From positions 1 through 35,217 of the forward strand of contig NZ_JAAKZV010000064.1 of NCBI RefSeq assembly GCF_011044975.1: a stretch of DNA of 35,217 nt. The letters are read 5' to 3'. Under the pieces are notes generated by a model. It was given only the letters and a program-made list of their open reading frames with translations, did no database searches and had not been told where the DNA came from. This DNA comes from Streptomyces coryli. Its GTDB lineage: Bacteria > Actinomycetota > Actinomycetes > Streptomycetales > Streptomycetaceae. Position 1 is the first letter of the stretch, and each line of letters starts with the position of its first letter. A program made the translations under genes and the position numbers. This document shows positions 1-7,381 of the stretch, one piece after another.

Positions 1-40
1 GCCCCCGCCCCCGCTTACGTTCGGAAATCCACGCCCCGTC

Positions 41-54
41 TCTACGGGCGTAGA
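41..54. promoter_or_regulatory. Palindromic operator candidate upstream of the beta-ureidopropionase gene
   Basis: TCTACGGGCGTAGA is a perfect palindrome (TCTACG-GG-CGTAGA arms) located 78 nt before the start codon of the first gene. The same 14-mer with one change (TCTACGGGTGTAGA) lies just before the dihydropyrimidinase gene at 13938-13951. Two near-identical palindromes before genes of one pathway suggest a common regulator. That regulator is not in the window, and its family is unknown. Confidence 0.6.
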
Positions 55-132
55 GCTTCCGCCTGCCGAGGCAGCACCGCCGGCCTCCCGGCCCCGGCGC
101 ATCGCGCTCGCACCGCGCAAAAGGAGCAGCTC

Positions 133-975
133 ATGAGCAACGTCGTACGCGCCGCCCTGGTCCAGGCGACCTGGACCGGCGACACCGAGTCGATGATCGC
201 CAAGCACGAGGACCACGCCCGGGCCGCGGCCGCACAGGGAGCCAAGGTCATCGGCTTCCAGGAGGTCTTCAACGCCCCCTATTTCTGCCAGGTCCAGGAG
301 CCCGAGCACTACCGCTGGGCCGAGCCCGTCCCCGACGGCCCCACGACGACCCGCATGCAGGCCCTCGCCCGCGAGACCGGCATGGTCATCGTCTCGCCGG
401 TCTTCGAGGTCGAGCAGGAGGGCTTCTACTACAACACCGCCGTCGTCATCGACGCCGACGGCACCGTCCTCGGCAAATACCGCAAGCACCACATCCCGCA
501 GGTCAAGGGCTTCTGGGAGAAGTACTACTTCAAACCGGGCAACGCCGGCTGGCCGGTCTTCGACACCGCCGTCGGCAGGATCGGCGTCTACATCTGCTAC
601 GACCGCCACTTCCCCGAGGGCTGGCGCCAGCTCGGCCTCAACGGCGCCCAGCTCGTCTACAACCCCTCCGCCACCTCCCGCGGCCTGTCCGCGTACCTGT
701 GGCAGCTGGAGCAGCCCGCGGCCGCCGTCGCCAACGAGTACTTCATCGCCGCGATCAACCGCGTCGGCCAGGAGGAGTACGGCGACAACGACTTCTACGG
801 CACCAGCTACTTCGTCGACCCGCGCGGCCAGTTCGTCGGCGACACCGCCAGCGACAAGGAGGAGGAACTCGTGGTCCGCGACCTCGACTTCGGCCTCATC
901 GAGGAGGTCCGCCAGCAGTGGGCCTTCTACCGGGACCGCCGGCCCGACGCGTACGAGGGGCTGGTGCAGCCGTGA
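133..975 (+). CDS. Nitrilase-superfamily amidohydrolase, beta-ureidopropionase (N-carbamoyl-beta-alanine amidohydrolase) type
   Basis: The 280-residue protein is a complete carbon-nitrogen hydrolase. The Glu-Lys-Cys triad is visible: Glu44 in GFQEVFNAPYF, Lys118 in KYRKHHIP and Cys155 in VYICYDRHFPE. The stretches GFWEKYYFKPGN and NPSATSRGLS with INRVG resemble the beta-ureidopropionase branch, which hydrolyses N-carbamoyl-beta-alanine to beta-alanine, CO2 and ammonia as the last ring-opening step of reductive uracil/thymine degradation. N-carbamoylputrescine amidase is the nearest alternative. A GGAG ribosome site (123-126) sits 6 nt before ATG. The stop codon overlaps the GTG of the next gene, so the two are translationally coupled. 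No signal peptide is seen; the enzyme is expected in the cytoplasm. Confidence 0.9.
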   Translation: MSNVVRAALVQATWTGDTESMIAKHEDHARAAAAQGAKVIGFQEVFNAPYFCQVQEPEHYRWAEPVPDGPTTTRMQALARETGMVIVSPVFEVEQEGFYYNTAVVIDADGTVLGKYRKHHIPQVKGFWEKYYFKPGNAGWPVFDTAVGRIGVYICYDRHFPEGWRQLGLNGAQLVYNPSATSRGLSAYLWQLEQPAAAVANEYFIAAINRVGQEEYGDNDFYGTSYFVDPRGQFVGDTASDKEEELVVRDLDFGLIEEVRQQWAFYRDRRPDAYEGLVQP

Positions 976-2237
976 GCAACGAGCTCCTCCGCCGCCACAA
1001 GGCCGTCCTCCCCGACTGGCTGGCGCTGTACTACAACGACCCCATCGAGATCACCCACGGCGAGGGTCGCCACGTCTGGGACGCCGAAGGCCGCCGCTAC
1101 CTTGACTTCTTCGGCGGCATCCTCACCACGATGACCGCCCACGCCCTCCCCGAGGTGACGAAGGCGGTCGCCGAGCAGGCCGGCCGCATCCTGCACACCT
1201 CCACCCTCTACCTCAACCGCCCCATGGTGGAGCTCGCCGAGCGCATCGCCCAGCTCTCCGGCATCCCGGACGCCCGCGTCTTCTTCACCACGTCCGGTAC
1301 GGAAGCCAACGACACCGCCCTGCTGCTGGCCACCGCGCACCGCCGCTCCAACCAGATCCTCGCGATGCGCAACAGCTACCACGGCCGCTCCTTCTCGGCC
1401 GTCGGCATCACGGGCAACCGCTCCTGGTCGCCCACCAGCCTCTCCCCGCTGCAGACGCTCTACGTCCACGGCGGCGTCCGCACCGACGGCCCCTTCGCGC
1501 AGCTCACCGACGCCGAGTTCATCGAGGCCTGCGTCGCCGACCTGCGCGACCTGCTCGGCCAGACCCGCGGCGTCGCGGCGCTGATCGCCGAGCCGATCCA
1601 GGGCGTCGGCGGCTTCACGTCCGGGCCCGACGGCCTCTTCGCCGCCTTCCGCGAGGTGCTCGACGAGCAGGACATCCTCTGGATCTCGGACGAGGTGCAG
1701 ACCGGCTGGGGCCGTACCGGCGAGCATTTCTGGGGCTGGCAGGCACACGGCCAGAACGGCCCGCCCGACATCCTCACCTTCGCCAAGGGCATCGGGAACG
1801 GCGCCTCCATCGGCGGCGTCGTCGCCCGCGCCGAGGTCATGAACTGCCTCGACAGCAACTCCATCTCCACCTTCGGCGGCAGCCCGATCACGATGGCGGC
1901 GGGCCTGGCGAACCTCACCTACCTCCTGGAACACGACCTCCAGGGCAACGCCCGCCGCGTCGGCGGCCTGCTCCTGGAGCGGCTGCGCGGCGTCGCGGCG
2001 GGGCTCGATGTCGTACGGGAAGTGCGCGGCCGCGGCCTGATGATCGGCATCGAGCTGGACTCGCCGGCCACCGCCAACGCCGTCATGGAGACCACCCGCG
2101 CGTCCGGCCTGCTGATCGGCAAGGGCAAGCAGGGCGAGACCCTCCGCATCGCCCCACCGCTCAGTCTCACGGTCGCGGAGGCCGAGGAGGGCGCGGGCTT
2201 GCTGGAGGAGGCGCTACGAGCGGCATCCGCGGGATAA
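972..2237 (+). CDS. Class III PLP-dependent aminotransferase, AGXT2 / beta-alanine transaminase-like
   Basis: The 421-residue protein starts at a GTG that overlaps the preceding stop (GTGA). It has the class III fold: a substrate region FFGGILTTMTAHALP near the N-terminus, SGTEAND, the PLP-side ISDEVQTGWGRTG, and the Schiff-base lysine in TFAKGIGNGAS. The family includes alanine-glyoxylate aminotransferase 2 and aminotransferases acting on beta-alanine or 3-aminoisobutyrate. Coupling to a beta-ureidopropionase-like gene makes beta-alanine or 3-aminoisobutyrate the likely substrate, giving malonate semialdehyde or its methyl form. That substrate is inferred from context and not shown by residues. 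An upstream in-frame extension is open to 699, but it is only the shadow of the first gene. Confidence 0.9.
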   Translation: MSNELLRRHKAVLPDWLALYYNDPIEITHGEGRHVWDAEGRRYLDFFGGILTTMTAHALPEVTKAVAEQAGRILHTSTLYLNRPMVELAERIAQLSGIPDARVFFTTSGTEANDTALLLATAHRRSNQILAMRNSYHGRSFSAVGITGNRSWSPTSLSPLQTLYVHGGVRTDGPFAQLTDAEFIEACVADLRDLLGQTRGVAALIAEPIQGVGGFTSGPDGLFAAFREVLDEQDILWISDEVQTGWGRTGEHFWGWQAHGQNGPPDILTFAKGIGNGASIGGVVARAEVMNCLDSNSISTFGGSPITMAAGLANLTYLLEHDLQGNARRVGGLLLERLRGVAAGLDVVREVRGRGLMIGIELDSPATANAVMETTRASGLLIGKGKQGETLRIAPPLSLTVAEAEEGAGLLEEALRAASAG

Positions 2238-2250
2238 CAGCAAAGCCCGA

Positions 2251-2293
2251 TGTCCGGATCTGACAGAAAGCAGTCATTGCAGCCATCCGGACA
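2251..2293. promoter_or_regulatory. Inverted repeat in the promoter region of the GlxA-type regulator
   Basis: TGTCCGGAT (2251-2259) and ATCCGGACA (2285-2293) form a perfect 9-bp inverted repeat with a 25-nt spacer. It ends 18 nt before the regulator start at 2312. The spacing of about three helical turns between arm centres suits a dimeric AraC-type regulator binding its own promoter. Autoregulation is inferred from position only. Confidence 0.5.
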
Positions 2294-2311
2294 CCGCGCG
2301 ACCATGGACGC

Positions 2312-3295
2312 ATGCCCACCACCCGCCGCATCGTCATCGCGGTCTTCCCCGACGTCGACCTCCTCGACGTCACCGGCCCGGCCGAGGTCTTCTCCCTGGC
2401 CAACCGGGAGACCGGCGGTGCGGCGGGCTACCAGGTGCAGCTCGCCTCCCCGGAGGCGGGCGTGGTCACCACCTCGGCAGGGGTCCGGCTGGTCACGGAC
2501 CTCGCCTTCGCCGAGGTCAACGGCGTCCTGGACACCCTCCTGGTGCCCGGCGCCGTCGACATGCACCCGGAAGGCCCCGTACCCCGCATCGACCAGGACG
2601 TGGTGGCGTGGGTGGCGAAGGTCGCGCCCGCGGCCAAGCGCGTCGCGTCCGTCTGCGTAGGCGCGCACGTGCTGGCCGAGGCGGGCCTGCTGGACGGCAG
2701 GACCGCCACCACCCACTGGTCGACAGCCGAGCGCCTGGCGGCGGACCATCCCAAGGTCACCGTCGACCCGGACCCGATCTTCGTACGCAGCGGGCGGATC
2801 TGGACCGGCGCCGGGATCAGCGCCTGCATGGACCTGGCGCTGGCCCTGGTCACCGAGGACCTCGGCGAGGAGGTCGCCCTCGCGGTGGCCCGGCAGCTGG
2901 TGATGTATCTGAAGCGGCAGGGCGGCCAGAGCCAGTTCTCGGTGCCGCTCAGCCGCCCGCCCGCCACCCGGCGGGACATCGACGAGCTGCGGATGTACAT
3001 CGCCGAGCATCTGGAGAGCGATCTCTCCGCGCCCGCCCTCGCCGAGCGGATGTGCCTGAGCGAGCGGCACTTCGCCCGCGTCTTCCGCCAGGAGACCGGC
3101 AGCACGCCCGCCGGCTACGTCGAGGCCGCCCGGGTAGAGGCGGCCCGCCGGCTGCTGGAGAGCACCGACGACCCCCTCGACCAGGTGGCCGCCGCCTGCG
3201 GCCTCGGCTCGGTGGAGACCCTGCACCGGGCGCTGCGCAAGCACATCGGCACCACACCGGCGGCTTACCGGCGCCGGTTCCGCACTGCGAGCTGA
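2312..3295 (+). CDS. GlxA-family transcriptional regulator (DJ-1/PfpI domain plus AraC HTH)
   Basis: The 327-residue protein has two domains. Residues 1-170 are a DJ-1/PfpI-like (glutamine amidotransferase-like) sensor beginning IVIAVFPDVDLLDVTGPAEVF, with a cysteine elbow in SVCVGAHVLAEAG. Residues about 225-325 are a double helix-turn-helix AraC domain (LSERHFARVFRQETGSTP and CGLGSVETLHRALRKHIG). Such proteins are cytoplasmic regulators; their ligands are mostly unknown. The gene is followed after 38 nt by a cysteine hydrolase, a pairing often seen for this family, so the hydrolase is probably its target. An out-of-frame ATG at 2304 and a weak ribosome site make the exact start slightly uncertain. 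Confidence 0.92.
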   Translation: MPTTRRIVIAVFPDVDLLDVTGPAEVFSLANRETGGAAGYQVQLASPEAGVVTTSAGVRLVTDLAFAEVNGVLDTLLVPGAVDMHPEGPVPRIDQDVVAWVAKVAPAAKRVASVCVGAHVLAEAGLLDGRTATTHWSTAERLAADHPKVTVDPDPIFVRSGRIWTGAGISACMDLALALVTEDLGEEVALAVARQLVMYLKRQGGQSQFSVPLSRPPATRRDIDELRMYIAEHLESDLSAPALAERMCLSERHFARVFRQETGSTPAGYVEAARVEAARRLLESTDDPLDQVAAACGLGSVETLHRALRKHIGTTPAAYRRRFRTAS

Positions 3296-3333
3296 CGCTC
3301 GCACCTTTCGTACCACTCGATCTGGAGATACCC

Positions 3334-3945
3334 ATGTCTGCTGTGTCCGCTTCCAAGACCCTGCGCGAGCTCGGCGGCGCATCCGAGGAGGCCCCGCGCC
3401 TCGCCGACGCCACCGTCATCATGATCGATTACCAGAACACCTACCGGACCGGTGTCATGCAGCTCGTCGATGCCGAGGAGGCGGTGCAGGCCGGTCAGCG
3501 CCTGCTGACCGCCGCCCGCGCCGCCGGCGCCAAGGTCATCCACATCCAGCACGACGGCGGCGAGGGCAGCCCGTACGACCTCAGCACCCACCTCGGCGCC
3601 ATCAGCGACGAGGTCGCCCCGGTCGACGGCGAGCCGGTGATCACCAAGCAGGCGCCGAACTCCTTCCACGGCACCACGCTCGAGCAGACCCTGAAGGACA
3701 TCGGTGCGGGCAATGAGCTGATCATCGCGGGCCTGATGGCCCACATGTGCGTCACCTTCACCTCCGAGGGCGCCGCGCTGCGCGGCTACCGCCCGACCGT
3801 CGTCGCCGAGACCACCGCGACCCGCAACCTTCCGACTGCCGACGGCGGCGTGGTCCCGGCCGCGACGCTCAAGCAGTCCGCGCTGGCTCAGATCGGCGAC
3901 GCGTACGGCCTGGTGGTCAACACCGTGGACGAGCTCAAGGCGTAA
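3334..3945 (+). CDS. Isochorismatase-family cysteine hydrolase
   Basis: The 203-residue protein has the cysteine-hydrolase triad: Asp in VIMIDYQNTY, Lys in VITKQAPNSF and Cys in GLMAHMCVTFT. Family members cleave isochorismate, nicotinamide, N-carbamoyl compounds or peroxyureidoacrylate-type substrates. Nothing in the sequence fixes the substrate here. A GGAG at 3324-3327 lies 6 nt before ATG and decides the start; longer in-frame extensions run through the regulator gene and are not real. It is likely co-transcribed with the GlxA-type regulator. Its 3' end overlaps the converging epimerase gene by 11 bp. Confidence 0.9.
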   Translation: MSAVSASKTLRELGGASEEAPRLADATVIMIDYQNTYRTGVMQLVDAEEAVQAGQRLLTAARAAGAKVIHIQHDGGEGSPYDLSTHLGAISDEVAPVDGEPVITKQAPNSFHGTTLEQTLKDIGAGNELIIAGLMAHMCVTFTSEGAALRGYRPTVVAETTATRNLPTADGGVVPAATLKQSALAQIGDAYGLVVNTVDELKA

Positions 3946-4906
3946 CCCGTGCCAGCACCCGCGCTTCCTGCTCCTCCGTGAACCCTTCCGTCAGCGGCGG
4001 CCGGCCGCGCTCGCGATCCCACGCGAGCACGTCGGCCGCCGTTCGCGCGAGCGGCGTCGCCGGCATCCCGGCCGCCCGCGCCTTCGCCGGGCTGCGCTGC
4101 GAGGACGGCCAGTGCGGCCGTACGAGCGGAAAGCCCGGCCACCCCGGCACGTCCTCCGGCGCCAGCTCCACCGGCACCAGCTCCACCTCGCTCCCCGCCA
4201 CCTCCGCACACGTCCGGATCAGTCCGCCGAGCGTCGTCGGCTCGGCCGGCCCCACCGCGTGGAAGGCCCCGCCCCGCTCGTCCTCGAGCAGCCGCACCAC
4301 CAGCCGGCCCACATCCCGTACGTCCACGACCTGCACCGGCTGCGCGGGATCACCGGGCACCGCCACCCGGCCGCCGCGCGCGGCCCGCCGCACCCAGTAC
4401 GTAAAGGCGTCGAAGGGGTCGTACGGGCCCGCGACCCGTCCCGGCCGGGCGACGGTCGCCCGCTCCCCGTAGCGGGCGGTCACGTCGTCCTCGCAGGCCA
4501 CCTTCAGCCCGCCGTACGTCTTCCCGCCCACCACCTCGGTGTCGCGTACGGGCGGTACCCGCGCCGCGTCCTCGTCGGAGTCGGGGGCGAGGCCGTCGAG
4601 GGCGTACACGGCCCCGCTGGAGATGAAGAGATACCGCCCCGCCCGGTCGCCGAGCGCGTCCATCGCCTGCCCGACATGGCGCGGGACGTAGCCGCTGACG
4701 TCCACGACGGCGTCCCAACGACCCGCCGCCCGCAGCGCGTCGTAGTCGCCGGTGTCCCGGTCCCCGATGAGCCGTTCCGCCTCGGGGAAGAGGTCATTGC
4801 CGGTCTTCCCGCGCCCGAAGAGCGTCACCTCATGCCCGGACCGCAGCGCGTCCGCCACGATCGCCCGCCCGACGAAGGCCGTGCCGCCAAGTATCAGTAA
4901 GCGCAT
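3935..4906 (-). CDS. NAD-dependent epimerase/dehydratase family protein (extended SDR)
   Basis: The 323-residue protein begins MRLLILGGTAFVGRAIVADAL, an N-terminal Rossmann dinucleotide site (GGTxFVG, a variant of GxxGxxG). It continues with FISSGAVYA and a central TYGGLKVACEDD segment where extended SDR proteins carry the YxxxK pair. The substrate is unknown; this atypical branch is often annotated simply as epimerase or reductase. The gene begins 11 nt after the radical SAM gene on the same strand, so the two form an operon. Codon 3 is TTA (4898-4900), which in Streptomyces makes translation depend on the bldA leucyl-tRNA. An in-frame upstream extension to 5026 runs into the radical SAM gene and is rejected. 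Confidence 0.85.
   Translation of the reverse strand: MRLLILGGTAFVGRAIVADALRSGHEVTLFGRGKTGNDLFPEAERLIGDRDTGDYDALRAAGRWDAVVDVSGYVPRHVGQAMDALGDRAGRYLFISSGAVYALDGLAPDSDEDAARVPPVRDTEVVGGKTYGGLKVACEDDVTARYGERATVARPGRVAGPYDPFDAFTYWVRRAARGGRVAVPGDPAQPVQVVDVRDVGRLVVRLLEDERGGAFHAVGPAEPTTLGGLIRTCAEVAGSEVELVPVELAPEDVPGWPGFPLVRPHWPSSQRSPAKARAAGMPATPLARTAADVLAWDRERGRPPLTEGFTEEQEARVLARVTP
4898..4900 (-). other. TTA leucine codon at codon 3 of the epimerase gene
   Basis: The gene reads ATG CGC TTA on the minus strand. TTA is very rare in genes of this base composition. In Streptomyces it is read by the developmentally controlled bldA tRNA, and a TTA this close to the start is typical of bldA-gated genes. 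Confidence 0.85.
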
Positions 4907-4917
4907 GGCGGCCGACC

Positions 4918-6294
4918 CTACTGCCGCCCGCCGAAAGCCGACAGCGTGCGCTCCAGCAGCGGCAGCGCCCGCACCACCCGCCGCGAGCGGATCAGCGCGT
5001 CCCACGCGGGCTCGAACTTCTTCCACCCGCCCGCGTACGCGAGGTGCCGCAGCCGCTCGTGCGTCCCGGGCTGCTCAGCAGCGCCCCGCCAGATGTTCCG
5101 CCATCGGTAGAAGTCCCGGTACGCCCGCCAGTACCCGTCCTCCAGCTGCCGCGGCGTCATGCCGCGCGGCCGGTAGACCACGTGCCGGGTGTCGTAGAGA
5201 TCCCAGTCCCGGTGCACGATCCGGTCCTCCGACTCCAGTTGCTTCCACAGCCCGGTCGACGGATACGGGGTCATGATGGGGAAGGTCGCCGTCTCGATGC
5301 CCTGCTCGACCGCCCACGCCACCGTCCGGTCGAAGACGTCGGGCCCGTCCTGGTCCAGGCCGAAGACGAAGCTGGCGTTCACCATCACGCCCGCGTCGTG
5401 CAGGCGGCGGACCGCCGCCCCGTAATCCTTGCCGATGTTCTGGTCCTTGCGGCGCTCGGCGAGATTGGCGGAGTTGACGGTCTCGAAGCCGACGAAGAGG
5501 CTGCGCAGCCCGGCGTCGACCGCCTTCTCCAGCAGTCCCGGCTGCAGCACCGACTTCACCGTCCCGGCCGCCTGCCACAGCCGCCCCATGCCGGCCATGC
5601 CGTCGAAGAGGGCTTCGGCGAAGCGGCGGTTGCCCAGCAGGTGGTCGTCGAGGAAGTACAGGTGGCGGCCCGGCAGTCGGTCGATCTCGGCGAGCGCGTC
5701 GTCGACGGTCTGGGTGTAGAAGGACTTGCCGCCCTCGAAGAAGGCGTCCTTGTAGCAGAAGTCGCAGTGGTGCGGGCAGCCGCGCGAGACCACCAGGGAG
5801 TTGGGCACCAGGTACCGATGCCGCTTGATCAGGTCGCGGCGGATCGGCGGCAGCCCGGCGAGGGTGCGCTCCCGCCCGGAGTCGTAGCGGCGCGCGGGCA
5901 CCCCGTCCCGGAACTCCTTCAGGAAGCGTGGCCAGCTGTCCTCGCCAGGCCCGGTGAAGACCGTGTCCGCGTGCGCCGCCGCCTCCTCCGGCAGCGAGGT
6001 GACGTGCAGACCGCCCATCGCGACGTGCGCGCCCCGGGCGCGGAAGTGGTCGGCGATCTCGTACGCGCGGCGGGCCGAGGTGATGTAGGGCTGGAGGACG
6101 AGGAGTTCGGGAGTCGGCATGGCCTCCAGATCGAGGCGTTCGACGTGCTCGTCGTGGAGTTCGACCTCGTCGGTGTCGTCGAGATAGCCGGCGAGGGTGG
6201 CGAGGCCGAGGGGCGGGAAGAGCGAGTACTTGATCGGCCGGAAGAGCGGGCTGGTGGCCTCGGTCAGGGCGGGGAGGATCATCGTCACGCGCAT
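4918..6294 (-). CDS. B12-binding-domain-type radical SAM protein
   Basis: The 458-residue protein has an N-terminal region like a cobalamin-binding Rossmann domain (residues about 1-130, with PLGLATLAGYLDD and VAMGGLHVTSLPEE). A radical SAM core follows, with Cys173, Cys177 and Cys180 in SRGCPHHCDFCYKD binding the 4Fe-4S cluster. The downstream stretches FLDDHLLGNRRFAEALF and SLFVGFETVNSANLAERRKD are typical of the core. The canonical DxHxxG cobalamin ligand motif is not obvious, so B12 use is uncertain. The reaction is unknown. It forms an operon with the epimerase gene and diverges from the cupin gene. The ATG at 6294 has only a weak GAG ahead of it. Confidence 0.88.
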   Translation of the reverse strand: MRVTMILPALTEATSPLFRPIKYSLFPPLGLATLAGYLDDTDEVELHDEHVERLDLEAMPTPELLVLQPYITSARRAYEIADHFRARGAHVAMGGLHVTSLPEEAAAHADTVFTGPGEDSWPRFLKEFRDGVPARRYDSGRERTLAGLPPIRRDLIKRHRYLVPNSLVVSRGCPHHCDFCYKDAFFEGGKSFYTQTVDDALAEIDRLPGRHLYFLDDHLLGNRRFAEALFDGMAGMGRLWQAAGTVKSVLQPGLLEKAVDAGLRSLFVGFETVNSANLAERRKDQNIGKDYGAAVRRLHDAGVMVNASFVFGLDQDGPDVFDRTVAWAVEQGIETATFPIMTPYPSTGLWKQLESEDRIVHRDWDLYDTRHVVYRPRGMTPRQLEDGYWRAYRDFYRWRNIWRGAAEQPGTHERLRHLAYAGGWKKFEPAWDALIRSRRVVRALPLLERTLSAFGGRQ

Positions 6295-6341
6295 GGCAGC
6301 TCAGACAGGCGGAAGGGCGGCGGCGGTTCCGCCGGGAGGTC

Positions 6342-6370
6342 TTGTCCGGCCGTGGCCGGGGCCCTAGCTT
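6342..6370 (+). promoter_or_regulatory. Promoter of the cupin gene, probably giving a leaderless mRNA
   Basis: TTGTCC (6342-6347) and TAGCTT (6365-6370) are separated by exactly 17 nt and resemble vegetative Streptomyces -35 and -10 boxes. Only 8 nt lie between the -10 box and the ATG at 6379. Transcription should therefore start at or next to the A of ATG. No Shine-Dalgarno sequence is present, which fits leaderless translation. Confidence 0.6.
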
Positions 6371-6378
6371 GGGGCCGC

Positions 6379-7104
6379 ATGGGGACGGCCACGTACGACG
6401 GACTGCCCGGCGGCATCGCGATCTCGCACCTCACCGTGTATGACTGGCCCACCACCGACGGCCTGCGCGGCGGCACCCCGCATCTGCATCTCACCTGCAC
6501 CGAGGGATACGTCGTGACCGGCGGCAGCGGCATGGTGCAGACGCTGACCGCGTCCGGCTACGCCGAGACGCCGCTGGCGCCGGGCGCGCTGGTGTGGTTC
6601 ACGCCCGGGACGATCCACCGGCTGGTGAACGAGGGCGACTTGAAGATCGTCGTCATGATGCAGAACAGCGGCCTGCCGGAGGCGGGCGACGCGGTGCTGA
6701 CGCTCCCGCCGGAGCTGCTCCGGGACCCGGAGACGTACGCGGCCGCCGTCCGCATCCCGCCCGATGGCACCGAGGCCGCCCAGGCCGCGGCCGCGCGCCG
6801 CCGCCGGGACCTGGCCATCGGCGGCTTCCTGAAGCTGCGGGCCGCGACGGAGGCGGGCGACCCGGAGCCGCTCGCGGCCTTCCACCGCGCGGCGGCCGCG
6901 CTCGTACGCCCCCGGCTGGACGACTGGGAGCAGCGCTGGCGGACCGGCGCCGCGGCGGCGTCGGGCGCCACGGTCGCGCAGCTGGCGACGCTGCGCGGCG
7001 GCGATGCCGGCTATCTGGCCGCGGCGTCGGTACGGGCCGAACAGCCCGCCGCGCACGGCAAGTTCGGCATGTGCGGCCGCCTGGACGTGTACGCGACGGA
7101 CTGA
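6379..7104 (+). CDS. Cupin-domain protein of unknown function
   Basis: The 241-residue protein has a single cupin beta-barrel in its N-terminal half. TPHLHLTCTEGYVVTGGSG matches the metal-binding cupin motif 1 (HxH...E...G), and LVWFTPGTIHRLVNEGDL matches motif 2 with its His. The C-terminal half is alanine- and arginine-rich, predicted helical and without recognised motifs. Many cupins of this kind are sugar isomerases or small-molecule-binding sensors; no activity can be assigned. The start at 6379 is supported by the 17-nt-spaced promoter ending 8 nt before it. In-frame upstream extensions run through the antisense radical SAM region and are rejected. Confidence 0.8.
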   Translation: MGTATYDGLPGGIAISHLTVYDWPTTDGLRGGTPHLHLTCTEGYVVTGGSGMVQTLTASGYAETPLAPGALVWFTPGTIHRLVNEGDLKIVVMMQNSGLPEAGDAVLTLPPELLRDPETYAAAVRIPPDGTEAAQAAAARRRRDLAIGGFLKLRAATEAGDPEPLAAFHRAAAALVRPRLDDWEQRWRTGAAAASGATVAQLATLRGGDAGYLAAASVRAEQPAAHGKFGMCGRLDVYATD

Positions 7105-7160
7105 ACCCCACCCGCACTTCGCCCAAACTCACACACCACCCCACCCTCCCGTGATGCGCT

Positions 7161-7337
7161 TAGGGCCTGTCTGGAGTCTCCCGTCTGCGCCCCGACGCCC
7201 GGCACGCACGCTCGCCGCACGCCGCCCCCGGACCGGTGGCTCCGCCACAGGACCGGTCACAGCGCACGCCGATCGCACGCACCGGCTGCCGCTGCGCCGC
7301 GCTTCGCGCGACGACGGGAGACTCCAGACAGGCCCTA
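7161..7337. mobile_element. 177-bp element with perfect 25-bp terminal inverted repeats (MITE-like)
   Basis: The left arm 7161-7185 begins TAGGGCCTGTCTGGAG. It is an exact reverse complement of the right arm 7313-7337, ending CTCCAGACAGGCCCTA. If the element proper begins at GGGCC and ends at GGCCC, it is flanked by TA on both sides, as in TA-target insertions. The interior (about 127 bp) holds small hairpins, for example around GTGGCTCCGCCAC, and no open frame of interest. It fills the gap before the kinase gene. A non-autonomous transposable element is the simplest reading; a repetitive extragenic palindrome or a regulatory/terminator structure is the alternative. Confidence 0.6.
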
Positions 7338-7381
7338 GCACCGAAGATCCGCGCGCCGACCCGGAAGGATGGCCGAAGGCC

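Noticed and set aside
927-3382. Two long minus-strand frames (335 and 487 codons) opposite the aminotransferase and GlxA genes
   Set aside because: Low-complexity translations, no motifs, and complete plus-strand genes in the same place.
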